Part shown: positions 49,801 through 58,118 of the stretch, one piece after another
Layout of the letters: every line of letters starts with the position of its first letter
Position numbering within the stretch: position 1 is the stretch's first letter
Assembly (NCBI RefSeq): GCF_000142905.1
Contig: NW_013657619.1
Span: forward strand, 93,929-153,297
DNA: 59,369 nucleotides
From: Thecamonas trahens ATCC 50062
Taxonomy: Eukaryota > Apusozoa > Apusomonadida > Apusomonadidae
Direction of reading: 5' to 3'
Translations under genes and position numbers: made by a program
The notes under the pieces: model-generated
Databases searched by the model: none
Seen by the model: the letters and a program-made list of their open reading frames with translations, nothing else
Told to the model about the DNA's origin: nothing

Positions 49801-50875
49801 GGCCGGAGCCGGGCGCGAGACTGGCGAGCTTGACGCTGACCTAGTGGTGGCAAGCGCCGCCGAGGGCCGCGGCCCAAGCCCAGCGTTTGTGGTCGAGATC
49901 GACGCCGAAGGCGATGAACCAGCAGCGCTGGTGCGGATGCTGGCCGCGCAAATGGAGGCCGAGGCGGCGTTTCTGGCAGGCGAGTCGAGCCGACTGGCCA
50001 AGGCCGGCATGGGCGTGTCGGACGAGTTGGTCTCGACGCTTCACAGCTTGCTTGCCGAGAATGCGCAACTGCGTGCTGCAGTTGCAGCGAAAACCCGGGC
50101 GCTGGAGGATGCGGCGGAAGTCGGCGGTCGTGCGGCTGAGACGAGGATTGCTCAGCTGTTGGAGGAGCGCAGCGCGCTTGCGGTCAAGCTTGCCGAGGCG
50201 CAGAGCGCAGTGCAGGCGTCCGACCGTGCCACACAGGGCGCGGTACGCAAGGCGCTCGTGGCTCAGGCCGAGCAGGCCGAGCGCGAGCGGGCCCGCGCGC
50301 TAGCCAAGGTCGACGACGCGGCGATGGCGCACATTGCGCGTAATGCTGAGGCGATGGCATTAGTGCAGGCACTGGCAGCCGGAAGCCAGCCGGGTGGGTT
50401 GTCGCGGGCAGCGCGTCTGGTGGCCGACGAGGTGGCGCCTGCGGTCGATTCGCGCGAGGCCGATGCCGCGCGGAAGTGGAGCCAGGCCGAGGCGCGATAC
50501 TCTGCCCACGTCGGCCAACTTGAGACCGAGCTGGCACGGCTGCAGGCCAAGCTGACTGGCACAGCTGCGCCTGACGTTGCCGATCTTCTCTCCCAGCTTC
50601 ACCTGGAGCAGCAGGCGCGGGTCCACGCGCAGGCCGAGGCTACGGCGCAGCAGGCCGCCGGCGCTCGGCTCAAGACCGACATGCTTCGCGAGATCTCGCG
50701 TCTCCGCGTCAAGCTGCAGCAAGTCCAAGTCCGATTCCTCGAGCTCGAAAACGAATCCCAAGCCGAGACACTTGCCCTCAGGGTCAAGCTCCATCATGTC
50801 CTTGACGACTCTGACATCGACGCCCGCGTGATCTCCAGCCCTTCTGCGGTGACCAGCGCGCTTCATCTACGGTAA
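45356..50875 (+). CDS. Giant coiled-coil protein, C-terminal part
   Basis: About 1,839 codons, starting inside the end of the previous frame, to the TAA at 50875. It opens with ten tandem repeats (next entry), then a long Ala/Glu/Arg coiled coil, a break near 49,650-49,950 (RLSAAELEEIRQALAAALAD, FVVEIDAEGDEPAALVRMLA), and a final coil ending ENESQAETLALRVKLHHVLD, then DSDIDARVISSPSAV. The codon at 45356 is GTG, not ATG, so this is not an independent gene start; the in-frame sequence before it (KVGDIEAVV) matches the repeat phase. This supports one gene with a one-base frame break near 45325-45340. Confidence 0.75.
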   Translation: MVISLEASLAEKTSAITTLEAEVKKMEAAVAAHEVMLEDERSASASKIEELETVVTGLEASLAERTSSIATLEAEAERMEAAVAAHEATLEDERSTSASKIEELETVVSGLEASLAEKTSSISALEATLEDERSISASKIEELETVVTGLEASLAEKTNSIGTLEASLEDERSASASKIEELETVVTGLEASLAERTSSIATLEAEAERMEAAVAAHEATPEDERSTSASKIEELETVVTGLEASLAEKTNSIATLEAKAERMEAAVAAHEASLEDERSASASKIEELETVVTGLEASLAEKTNSISALEASLEDERSASTSKIEELETVVTGLEASLAEKTNSIATLEAEAERMEAAVAAHEATLEDERSASASKIEELETVVSGLEASLAEKTNSIAILEAEAERMEAAVAAHEASLKDERSASASRIEELETVVSGLEASLAEKTNSIATLEAEAERMEAAVAAHEASLKDERSASASKIEELETVASGLEATLVMKTTSIETMSRTIQQVEHERDDTVAQAERLEAELRRAIAARDARDADLLALEDELTTVRNSLRDARSQAAAAQTACDDAVFEAESLTSRLEAEQARLAKTQDELAATTERADEADRILERSAAAMAEVDDLRTSNTALLAEIAQLSAEAEDRVAAAVACQTEHLEAERDSLASANAALQSQTESLRLDHEASLQVSSSTILELEDAKTELEAKLDAARGERDAALALQDELKEAQAGIEADLRKLAEEQATKVDELQTQLALAEETVMVHAAVLTARDRDLADARAQLEAAHADLEQMAVLGKELSAKAAAAQRAEAAAVQRAERAKAAAQDAQLQAEAITSSRSSLLADLHAAQASLEDSRTEVAKLRVEVQRFDAELATVRAQNASLTSELDAEMIHGAKLQEQVNAMHGLRTQSLNAEATAEDLRRTLEAETLAREAAQDDAVALRDRLAAATRELTQSRASCADAIRDRDALQARLDAALTLQSTVEARCTRLATEADAVPQLRKELRMLQRSVDAAQAENRELERAVEAQRERVQAERASAASAVSERTAALAEAERMRIELQTAEAALAAAQAAAADARAAADEVTVALVVRDGDHASAVTAVETQIAAARAEAQAALEAADAAEGRAAQSAARVAAVQAELAAKDSGLAELRASLTAARNELSATRVALSGAQAEAERDAAAAAASASQLEQTKVQLDEQMQLLEAADERAARAERAQGVARAEAESARAKAVSAASDAARLRDELDTARQAAAEARVEFELADAAREEAVTSADALVSRVQVLGTQLKEARVQLQAAYDEAAVAKSAAAEREQDLRNESQSEIRRLEAALERAQAAAVQAADTAAAQTQSDMQSQCSEADVDAVRERMKDQYESLLSQVKGAHKAAAARSAQRIADLEARLEDVERAADEARMAARAAQERGSGAPHSLRLSAAELEEIRQALAAALADTELSAEICVHVEALESSLVPLQRLLEQAGAGRETGELDADLVVASAAEGRGPSPAFVVEIDAEGDEPAALVRMLAAQMEAEAAFLAGESSRLAKAGMGVSDELVSTLHSLLAENAQLRAAVAAKTRALEDAAEVGGRAAETRIAQLLEERSALAVKLAEAQSAVQASDRATQGAVRKALVAQAEQAERERARALAKVDDAAMAHIARNAEAMALVQALAAGSQPGGLSRAARLVADEVAPAVDSREADAARKWSQAEARYSAHVGQLETELARLQAKLTGTAAPDVADLLSQLHLEQQARVHAQAEATAQQAAGARLKTDMLREISRLRVKLQQVQVRFLELENESQAETLALRVKLHHVLDDSDIDARVISSPSAVTSALHLR

Positions 50876-51102
50876 CCAACGTAGCCAACTCAATCCAAAC
50901 AGCAGACAGAGCCCATCATTGATCCCTCCCTCTCCTTCCCCCTCCCCCTCCCCCCCTCCCCCCCCCCCCCCCCCCGCCCCGACCCGCGACCGCCAGTCGG
51001 TGACCCGCTCCGGCCGGCCAGTGAGCCGCTGTCGGCCAGCAAGCCAGCCAGTTCCGCAGCAAACAGCAAGCCAGCACTTGACGTCCTCCCCTCTCCAGCC
51101 GG
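50876..51102. other. Short intergenic region with C18 tract
   Basis: Between the coiled-coil gene and bL21m. The C18 run is at 50958-50975, 128 bp before the bL21m start codon. Confidence 0.7.
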
Positions 51103-51666
51103 ATGCTCAACGTTGTGCGTTCTGCAGCCAGTCTGCAGCGAGTGAGCGGAGGAGTTGCAGGTGTCATGCGCATGGGTATGGGTATGGGTAGCCGTGGCTA
51201 TGGGCGTGTGGCGGGAGTGTGTGGTGGTGAGGGAGTGGCGGAGGCTGTCGATGACGGACCATCCGTCGAGTGCGAGGAGGGTCTGGCCGCGGCAGGGATG
51301 GACACGGGAGATGGCCTGATGACGTATGAGGAACGTGGTGGGGCTGGTGTTTATGCTGTGTTTGCGGCTGGTGGCAAGCAGTACAAGGTCCAGGTCGATG
51401 ATGTGGTGGCTATGGATGCCCTCAAGGGTACCTCCCTCGGTGACGCGGTCGCCTTTGACTCGGTCCTGGCCATCGGATCGCCAGCAGAGACTCTCGTCGG
51501 CACTCCGTACTTGCCCAACACAAAGGTTGTGGCTCAGGTCATCGAGGTCACTCGCTCTGCAAAGGCGACAGTCTTCAAGAAGAAGCGCCGCAAGGGCTAC
51601 ACCCGTACCGCCACCCATCGCGCCCCCATCACCGTCCTCCGCATCGACTCCATCGTTGCTCTCTGA
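51103..51666 (+). CDS. MRPL21: Mitochondrial large-subunit ribosomal protein bL21m
   Basis: 187 residues. The N-terminal 85 residues are Arg/Gly/Met-rich with no acid at first (MLNVVRSAASLQRVSGGVAG), a typical mitochondrial presequence. The bL21 domain follows: VYAVFAAGGKQYKVQVDDVV, which contains the family signature GGKQY, then VAFDSVLAIGSPAETLVGTP, VVAQVIEVTRSAKATVFKKK, then RRKGYTRTATHRAPITVLRI. bL21 binds 23S-type rRNA in the large subunit. A nuclear gene with a presequence shows the organism has mitochondria with a bacterial-type ribosome. Single exon, ATG at 51103. Confidence 0.95.
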   Translation: MLNVVRSAASLQRVSGGVAGVMRMGMGMGSRGYGRVAGVCGGEGVAEAVDDGPSVECEEGLAAAGMDTGDGLMTYEERGGAGVYAVFAAGGKQYKVQVDDVVAMDALKGTSLGDAVAFDSVLAIGSPAETLVGTPYLPNTKVVAQVIEVTRSAKATVFKKKRRKGYTRTATHRAPITVLRIDSIVAL

Positions 51667-52326
51667 TCGAAGGAGCACTCAAGGAACATCTCGCTGGCAA
51701 AGACAGCACTCGGCCACGCTGCCACGATGTCGCGCTATCACACTGCCATGCTGCCACGCCGTCACGCTGTCACGCTGTCGTCTGATCCCATGCTGGTCCT
51801 CGCTTTGGTGCCCGCGCGCCGCAGACTCGGCCCTCTCCATCCTGTTGACCTCTGCCGTCATGCCGCCAGATCAACCCCCCTCCACCCCCCCTCTCCACCC
51901 GTTCAGCATCTACCCCTCTGCCATCCGCACTACTGCGGTCATTGTCGGCTCTGTTCGCCGCACACGCACACTGATGCGTAAACACCCTCACCACACGCAC
52001 AGCACACCCGCACAACACACACATGGCCACATCCTCGACCCGACGTGCCTTAATCATCATCAGTAGCAGTAGCAACAGCACCATCACCATCACCCTCATC
52101 ATCGTCATCATCATCATCATCATCATCGCCTTCACCTTCACCTTCCCCCCATCATCACACCCATCATCACACCCATCACACATACCGCACCCATCACACC
52201 CATCACACCCATCACACCCATCACACCCATCATCACACACAGTGGTGGGCGAGATGGAGTACGCTGAGGTCAATCCCCTTGCTCGTTCGGCGGGCACCAC
52301 TCGTCTGCCTGCGCGCCACACTCAAC
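51667..52326. other. Intergenic region with CAT and CCCATCACA repeats
   Basis: Repeats of CATGCTGCCAC/GTCACGCTGT type at 51740-51780; (CAT)n and (ATC)n at 52060-52135; and CCCATCACA repeats at about 52150-52240. No gene recognised apart from possible 5' UTR of the next gene. Confidence 0.6.
52150..52240. repeat. CCCATCACA 9-bp minisatellite
   Basis: About eight copies of CCCATCACA, some with an extra ATC triplet, upstream of the small membrane-protein gene. Confidence 0.85.
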
Positions 52327-53295
52327 ATGGACGACATTGGCGCCATGGCCGACTCGGTGACTCGCCAGCTCGCAGAGGCCACTTCGACAGCCAGCATCTA
52401 CCTCCGTCTTGCTGGCAACCGACTGCTTTCCCCTGTTGCACTCAAGCTCACCGATGCCCTCTCCCCAGCTCAGGGCGTCCTCGTCACCATGGTCCTCTTC
52501 TCCGCCCGTACGCCCACCCAAACCAGCCCATGCCACCCGACCCGGCGCTCCCTGCCAACGCCTCCTTGCCTCTGCTTGCGCTCTCTCGCTCTCTGTCCCT
52601 GTCCAGACGGCTCACTTTTTTTTTGGTCGCAGTCGATATTTTTGGCGCCCCTTTGCTCCCCGTCTCATCGCCATGATGCATCTGGCTCTTCTCCTCAGCA
52701 CTAACTCACATGTGATGCTGTTTTCAATGGTTGATCTTTGTTTCCCTCGCCGCTTGTCGTTTCTATGCACCCCACCGCTTGTTGATGTATGTATGCGTCC
52801 GTCGCCGCACTGTGGCGTGGCTTGTTTCGTTGTGCGCAATCGCGTCGGACAGTGCTCACGCTGGCCTATGTTTCGCTTGACTTGGTCCTTGCCTCGATGA
52901 TGCCGTCGCTCATTCGGGCTATCCGTCGGACCAACGATGTACTCGTCTGGCGCATCGAGCTGCTCATTGCCGTGGTGATGGTGGTCTCGGTCTCTGCGGC
53001 CGACGCCGCCAGCCCGACGGCGGCCATCGACGACCTGGCCATGGTCTTTCTCCTTGTTGCTCTTACTGCCGCCGGACTCAACTTTCTGATCGGTGCCGCT
53101 TCGCTCGGCCGCCGGGTTGTTCAACTCCTGCACATTGTCCGCATCCTCGTCCTCATCGCCCTCCTCGCCCGCGCCTTTGTCGTCCCCGGCACCGCAGTCA
53201 ACCCGTCGGACCTGGCTGTGGACTCGTCGATCGTCGCCGAGCCGGTGCCCGACCCCATCAAGGCCGCCGACCCGAGCCTGCGCCCCGAGTTGTAG
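52327..53295 (+). CDS. Unknown small four-TM protein, two exons
   Basis: Exon 1 is 52327-52507 (MDDIGAMADSVTRQLAEATS, then IYLRLAGNRLLSPVALKLTD, ending VTMVLFSA). The intron has donor GTACGC and acceptor GGACAG (345 bp). Exon 2 is 52853-53295. The splice makes a Leu codon and joins MVLFSA to LTLAYVSLDLVLASMMPS, completing a TM helix. The total is 207 residues. Further TM segments are IELLIAVVMVVSVSAADA, DLAMVFLLVALTAAGLNFLI and LHIVRILVLIALLARAFVV. The C-terminus is hydrophilic. No family recognised. Convergent with the phosphoesterase gene (46 bp). Confidence 0.7.
52508..52852 (+). other. Intron of the four-TM gene
   Basis: 345 bp, phase 1, donor GTACGC, acceptor TCGGACAG. It contains a T-run near 52615. 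Confidence 0.7.
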
Positions 53296-53341
53296 CCACC
53301 CATCCCCTGGCATGAAAAGCATGTAACTACCCTGGTCCGAG

Positions 53342-54220
53342 TCACTCTTCCGCCACGCGCTTGACGACGCCGGCCTCGTCGATGGAGGCCGCCAGCCGTG
53401 GGACCCGGCGGCGATCCCGCGGTACAGCAACGACGAGGACCGAATTGAGCTCCTGGTCGACCTCGCTACCCTTTGTGGTGCAGCTGGCAGCGTTGACCGA
53501 GAGCCGCTTGCGGGTGGCGGCCACGCCGGCGCCGGAATGGATGTGGCCAAAGACATGGAGCCGCGGCTTGAGCGCCCGCACTCGCTTGGCCAAGTCGGCA
53601 CAGCCAAACGGCTTGCCTGCCGTCCGTGGGTCGTAGCTCGACGAGTCGAGCACGCCATGCGGCGGAGTGTGGGTGACCAGCACATCCGCCCCGGGCTCCA
53701 GGCGACCGAGCTCATGCCGGAGACCAGGCGAGCCTCGTGGGAAGCCAAAGGCCATCTGCGGGCGCGACTTGGGCTGCCGCGGCATGGCAGCGAGGCCGGC
53801 GACCGTCAGTCCCCCAGCAATCTCAATCTGCTCGCCGTGGACAAGGACGTGGAGCCCTGCACCTGCCGCATCCGCCGCCGCCAGCACCTCGACAAGATCG
53901 GTGGCCACCTGTTCAGGCGCCTCGTGCTCGGCCACCCAGCTCTCCCAGTTGGCCTCATACGCCGCAGCGTCCATGCATAGATCATGGTTGCCCGGCACAT
54001 AGATCATGTCATCAAAAGGGAGTCGCGCGAGCCAGCCGAGGAACGGCTTGATCTCGCTCGCCCACTCACCACGCACAGCCGCATCACCAGCATGGATCAC
54101 CGTGGTGCATCCATCCAATTCTGCCGCCGCCGCCAGCGCTGCCTCCAATCGCTCGTGATGTCCGTGGGTGTCCGAAATGCACGCAATCAGCCACGCTCCG
54201 TCGTCTTCTGTCGCAGCCAT
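53342..54220 (-). CDS. Calcineurin-like metallophosphoesterase, MPPED-like
   Basis: 292 residues from the ATG at 54220 (MAATEDDGAWLIACISDTHG); an ATG 15 codons earlier is possible. Metal-binding motifs are complete and in order: SDTHGH, HAGDAA, GNHDLCMD, VTHTPPHGVLD and FGHIHSGAG. The THTPP..D and GHIH pair resembles MPPED1/2 and related UPF0046 proteins, which hydrolyse phosphodiesters. A C24 tract (coding strand) lies about 60 bp upstream. The substrate is unknown. Confidence 0.9.
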   Translation of the reverse strand: MAATEDDGAWLIACISDTHGHHERLEAALAAAAELDGCTTVIHAGDAAVRGEWASEIKPFLGWLARLPFDDMIYVPGNHDLCMDAAAYEANWESWVAEHEAPEQVATDLVEVLAAADAAGAGLHVLVHGEQIEIAGGLTVAGLAAMPRQPKSRPQMAFGFPRGSPGLRHELGRLEPGADVLVTHTPPHGVLDSSSYDPRTAGKPFGCADLAKRVRALKPRLHVFGHIHSGAGVAATRKRLSVNAASCTTKGSEVDQELNSVLVVAVPRDRRRVPRLAASIDEAGVVKRVAEE

Positions 54221-54279
54221 TGCCAATCGCCGATCGCTCGCAGGCGTAGGTACTCCGAGCGACAAGTGATGGCCAATCA

Positions 54280-54303
54280 GGGGGGGGGGGGGGGGGGGGG
54301 GGG
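54280..54303. repeat. Poly(G) tract, 24 bases
   Basis: G24 on the plus strand, about 60 bp before the phosphoesterase start codon (C on its coding strand) and about 90 bp past the end of the MYCBPAP-like gene. Confidence 0.95.
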
Positions 54304-54392
54304 CATATAACGCCGCCTAGAGGCCACACATAAACACATAAACACACAAACACACACAAATTGCACAACATGTTTTCATTCGCCAGCATCCG

Positions 54393-57300
54393 CTAGAGAT
54401 CAAGATCGGCGGCAAACTCGGGCTCGACCATCTCCCACACCTCGTTGTCGTCGCAGAGGAGACCGACCCTGGAGAAGACGTCCTCCCACATGCTCTGGAC
54501 AGCAAGATCGAGCTCTTCGCGGTACTCGGCCTCGGCAGCGGCCTCGACAGGCGTCCACGATGCCGGATCAGCGGCGGCGATGGATGCTGCCCGCTCGGCA
54601 AGCACGGTCCGCACGTCCTCGTCGAGCGGGTCGCGCTTGGAGCGCGAGGCCGACCGGCGCGTGCCACGCTTGCCAGACTCATCGTGCGAGGCAGCGAGGT
54701 TGGCGCCGGTTGCGACTGAGCGCTTGGAGCGGTTGCGACCGAGGCGGGCATCTTCGGATGCATCACGGTCGCCGCGGATACCACGCTTCGGCGGAAGCGT
54801 CGCGCTCTCATCGCGGGCCTCGAGCTCGGCCAGCGGGTTGCCCGACGGCAGGAGCGAATGGAGGGCGGCAACAACGGCCGGGTCGGCAAGGTCCAGGCTG
54901 CCGCCGGTCGAATCGGCTTTGAGTGCGGCCGAGACGTTGGCCGGCAGCGGGCGGACAAACGGCCGCGGCTCGAGCCCGTTACGGTCGCGGAGGAGGTCGG
55001 CCCGGACCGGCAGCTCGTCGAGCATCTCGACCAGCAGACCGTAAACAATGGAGTAGTTGGTGTTGACCGGCGCAGAGACTGGCGCAAACGACGCAGCGTC
55101 GATGAGAGCATTGAGCTGCGCAGCGTGCTCTGCGCAAGCATCCTTGAACGGAATTGCTGCCACCAGCGTGTGAAGCTCATTGAGCGAGCCGGACCACACA
55201 AAGTGGGCGTTGCTGGCCGCGATCGCAGCCGCCGACGCAGCACGCGAGAGCACAAACGACGTCGTCTTTGCGCGGTCATGGACCCGCAGCTCGTAGCCCG
55301 ACGCAGACTCACCGGCGTACTCGTCGTAGCCGTCGGCCTCGGAGAGGCCCGAGACCGACGCATGCGAGAGCGACGCCCGCGAGAGCGACGCCCGCGAGAG
55401 GCCTGGCTCGACCTCGTTGCCGCCAGCGGGGCTTGCCGCGCGCGACGCAGAGTCGCCGCCGCCGGAGCCGTGAACAGAGCCTTCAGACGAGGTGCCTGCC
55501 TGGGCCGGGTCGGTTGCCGACGGCAGTCCGAGGACGTACGCCGAGTACGCGAGATCCTCGAGCGACTCGAACCATGTGGGTGAGTACGCGAGCTGGGTTC
55601 CCGGGTTGGCGGCAAAGAACCGGCGGCCGGCGTCATGCTCGTCGGGCGACTCGACCTCGGGCTTGGTCGCCGACGAGTCGAGAATGGATGAGATGACCTC
55701 GTCGAGGATCTCCGAGGCCGCCATGCGGATGACCGCTACCTCGAGCCGGTACTCGAGAGCCTCGCGGACTTCGCGCTTGTGGTCAAAGCCGACGGCCATG
55801 GCCCGGAGCGTGACCTCAAACGGCGAGCCGCGGGTGACCGGCGACGTCGTCAGACGCCAGACCTGCTTGAAGTGGCCGGCGTTGGGCGTGGTAAAGACAA
55901 AGGCGAAATCGTGCGCCGCGCCTGGGAGGATCGAGCCGGTCAGGTCGTGAAAGTAGAACCGCTGCTGCGAGTCGCGGGTCACGCCGAGCTCGTTTGGCAG
56001 CGGAACAAGCTCCCACTTGTAGTGGAGCACCGTTGTGCCGTTGTTAAAGGTGTGGAGCGTCTTGCGCGCCGCAACCTCGACGTTTGTCTCGAAAAAGAGC
56101 GACGACGATGAGACACGCAGCGACGGCCCGGCCACGCTGCCGACCGACGATGTCCGCGACTCGGCCCGCGACGCCGGAAAGACGGCGGCCGCTGCAAGCG
56201 CGTCCGCTCCGACCCCACGCTGCCCGAGCATCGGCAGCTCGTTCTGCAGGTCACCGTCATACTCAAACTGGTCGATGCCGTCCATGCCCGACCCCCGTGA
56301 GACAACCGACCGCCGTCCGTCACCGTCGCCGTCGTCGCCGTCGCCGCCGCCCGCCACACCGCCCGCCGCCAGGTAGTACCCGCTTTCCTCGGCAGGAGCA
56401 TTCCCGCTGGCAAACGGCGACTCGCCGACAATGGCCAGCGCGGCAAAGTCCGGCTCGGGCGGCTGAACTGCTGCAATGTACCGTGCCAGCTGCCGCTTGC
56501 GCTGGCGGAGGTACTGCGATGGCTTCACGAGGCCGGTGTTGCCGCGCGCCAGCGACGCGCCACCCTGGCCGGGCTGAGGGTTGAGGATGGCGTCGGCGTC
56601 GAGCTGGTCGAGCGGGACAACCCGAATCCGCTCGACAGGCTCGTTGGAGACCGGCGGGATGGTGGCGGTGAGGCCGGTGATGTCGTTGCCAATGCGGATG
56701 TGCTCTGGCCAGAACGAACCGCCGGCAGACTTGCCCGATGTCTCGTACATGGGGATGGCCTTGTCGATAATGGCACGCTCCTCGACAAGCGCCCGGAACG
56801 CCGAGGCCTTGGTAAAAACCAACTCGTTCGGCGCCTTGCCCACCCGCGCCGCCAGTCGCTCCTGCTCGCGCCGCCACACCGCACGCTGCCGCTCCCACCG
56901 GGCGAGGGCCCGCTCCTGTCGGCCCTCAGCGATCCGCTCGTGCATCAGCATCATCGCCTGCCGCTCGGCCTCCTTGGCCTCGTCGCGCGCAGCCGCCTCG
57001 GCCAGGTAAGCGCCGAGCGCCGAGTTGGAGCGCAGCGGCGGGAGCGGGCGGCGGGCTGAGAGCTCCGACGAGTCTGAGGGCTCCGACTCGCCGCTGCCGC
57101 CGCCGAGTGGCAGGGCTTGCAGCCGTGGCCGTGCCCCGTGGCGCAGCGCATGCATGGTCTCGAACTCGTTCGGCTTGCCTAGCACCGCATACGGCTTGAG
57201 CTCGCCGGTTGCCGGCTCGCGCGGCAGCAGCTCGACCACATCGACGCCCTGCGCCCGCATCGCTGCCGACACTGCTGAGCTCAGCGGAGTGCCGGGCTTG

Positions 57301-57936
57301 CCTGGCGAGCCGCGCTTGCCTCCAGCCGTCGACGTCTTGAGCCGCACCGCCGTCTCGCCCGAGCCGAGGACCAGGGTCTCGCCTTCGCGCAGCCGCCTCG
57401 CCACCGCCACTCGCCGCACCGGCAGCTGCGGCAGGGCAGCAGCGCTTCCGCCACCATCGCCACCGACCCGCGGCGGACGGCCCGAGCCCGGCACACCGCC
57501 GACACCGGCTCCATCCAGCCGACCATTCGCCCGCGCCGGCGGACCAGCATGATCTCCCCCCGGCAGGCTCTCTGGCGGGACCGGAGCATACGACTGGCTC
57601 CCACGCGACCTTGAACGCCTCACCAGCACTCTCCGCCTCTTGCCCAAGGGCGCGATGGAGCGAGTGCTCGCCGCCATCTCCAAGCTCACATCGACATCAT
57701 CACCAACGCCGCCACCAGCATGATCAGCATAACCATCACCGTCGCCGCCAGCATTGGCAACACCAGAAGCAGAATATCGAGCCTTTGCACCACCTTGACG
57801 AGCAGGCGGCGGAAAGGGAGCACCACCGCCACCACCACCATGTCGAGTCCGTGGAGAGGATGTCATTGCAGAAGCTGAAGGAGGTCTGCTTGGCCTTGCC
57901 CCACCACCACCACCTCTTCCGCTGTCACCTCTGTGT

Positions 57937-57980
<44 letters not shown>

Positions 57981-58118
57981 GCCATGCCCATGCCCATACT
58001 GCTGCTGCTGTTGCTGTTGCTGCTGCTGCTGGCCTCCGCCTCCTTCGCTTCGGTGCTGGCTGCCTCTTCCCCGCCCTCCACTACGTCCGCCATACTTCCG
58101 TGTGTTGCCTCCTTCCAT
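54393..58118 (-). CDS. MYCBPAP/FAP147-like flagellar protein
   Basis: About 1,241 residues from the ATG at 58118 (MEGGNTRKYGGRSGGRGRGS); an earlier in-frame ATG at 58277 adds only proline-rich sequence. The N-terminus is Gly/Arg-rich with two polyQ runs. The conserved core begins near residue 410: RWERQRAVWRREQERLAARV, then GKAPNELVFTKASAFRALVE, ERAIIDKAIPMYETSGKSA and FWPEHIRIGNDITGLTATIP. These are the hallmark of MYCBP-associated protein. A later stretch, FFETNVEVAARKTLHTFNNG, then TTVLHYKWELVP and FTTPNAGHFKQVWRLTTSP, is an ASH-type (cilia/centrosome) immunoglobulin-like domain. MYCBPAP (FAP147 in Chlamydomonas) is a central-apparatus/sperm-flagellum protein. Family assignment is good; the cellular role is inferred from it. 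Confidence 0.85.
57934..58030. repeat. CTG repeats encoding two polyQ tracts
   Basis: Two (CTG)n blocks split by a short CATGCCCATGCCC segment; on the minus strand they encode poly-Gln around HGHGK in the MYCBPAP-like protein. Confidence 0.9.
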
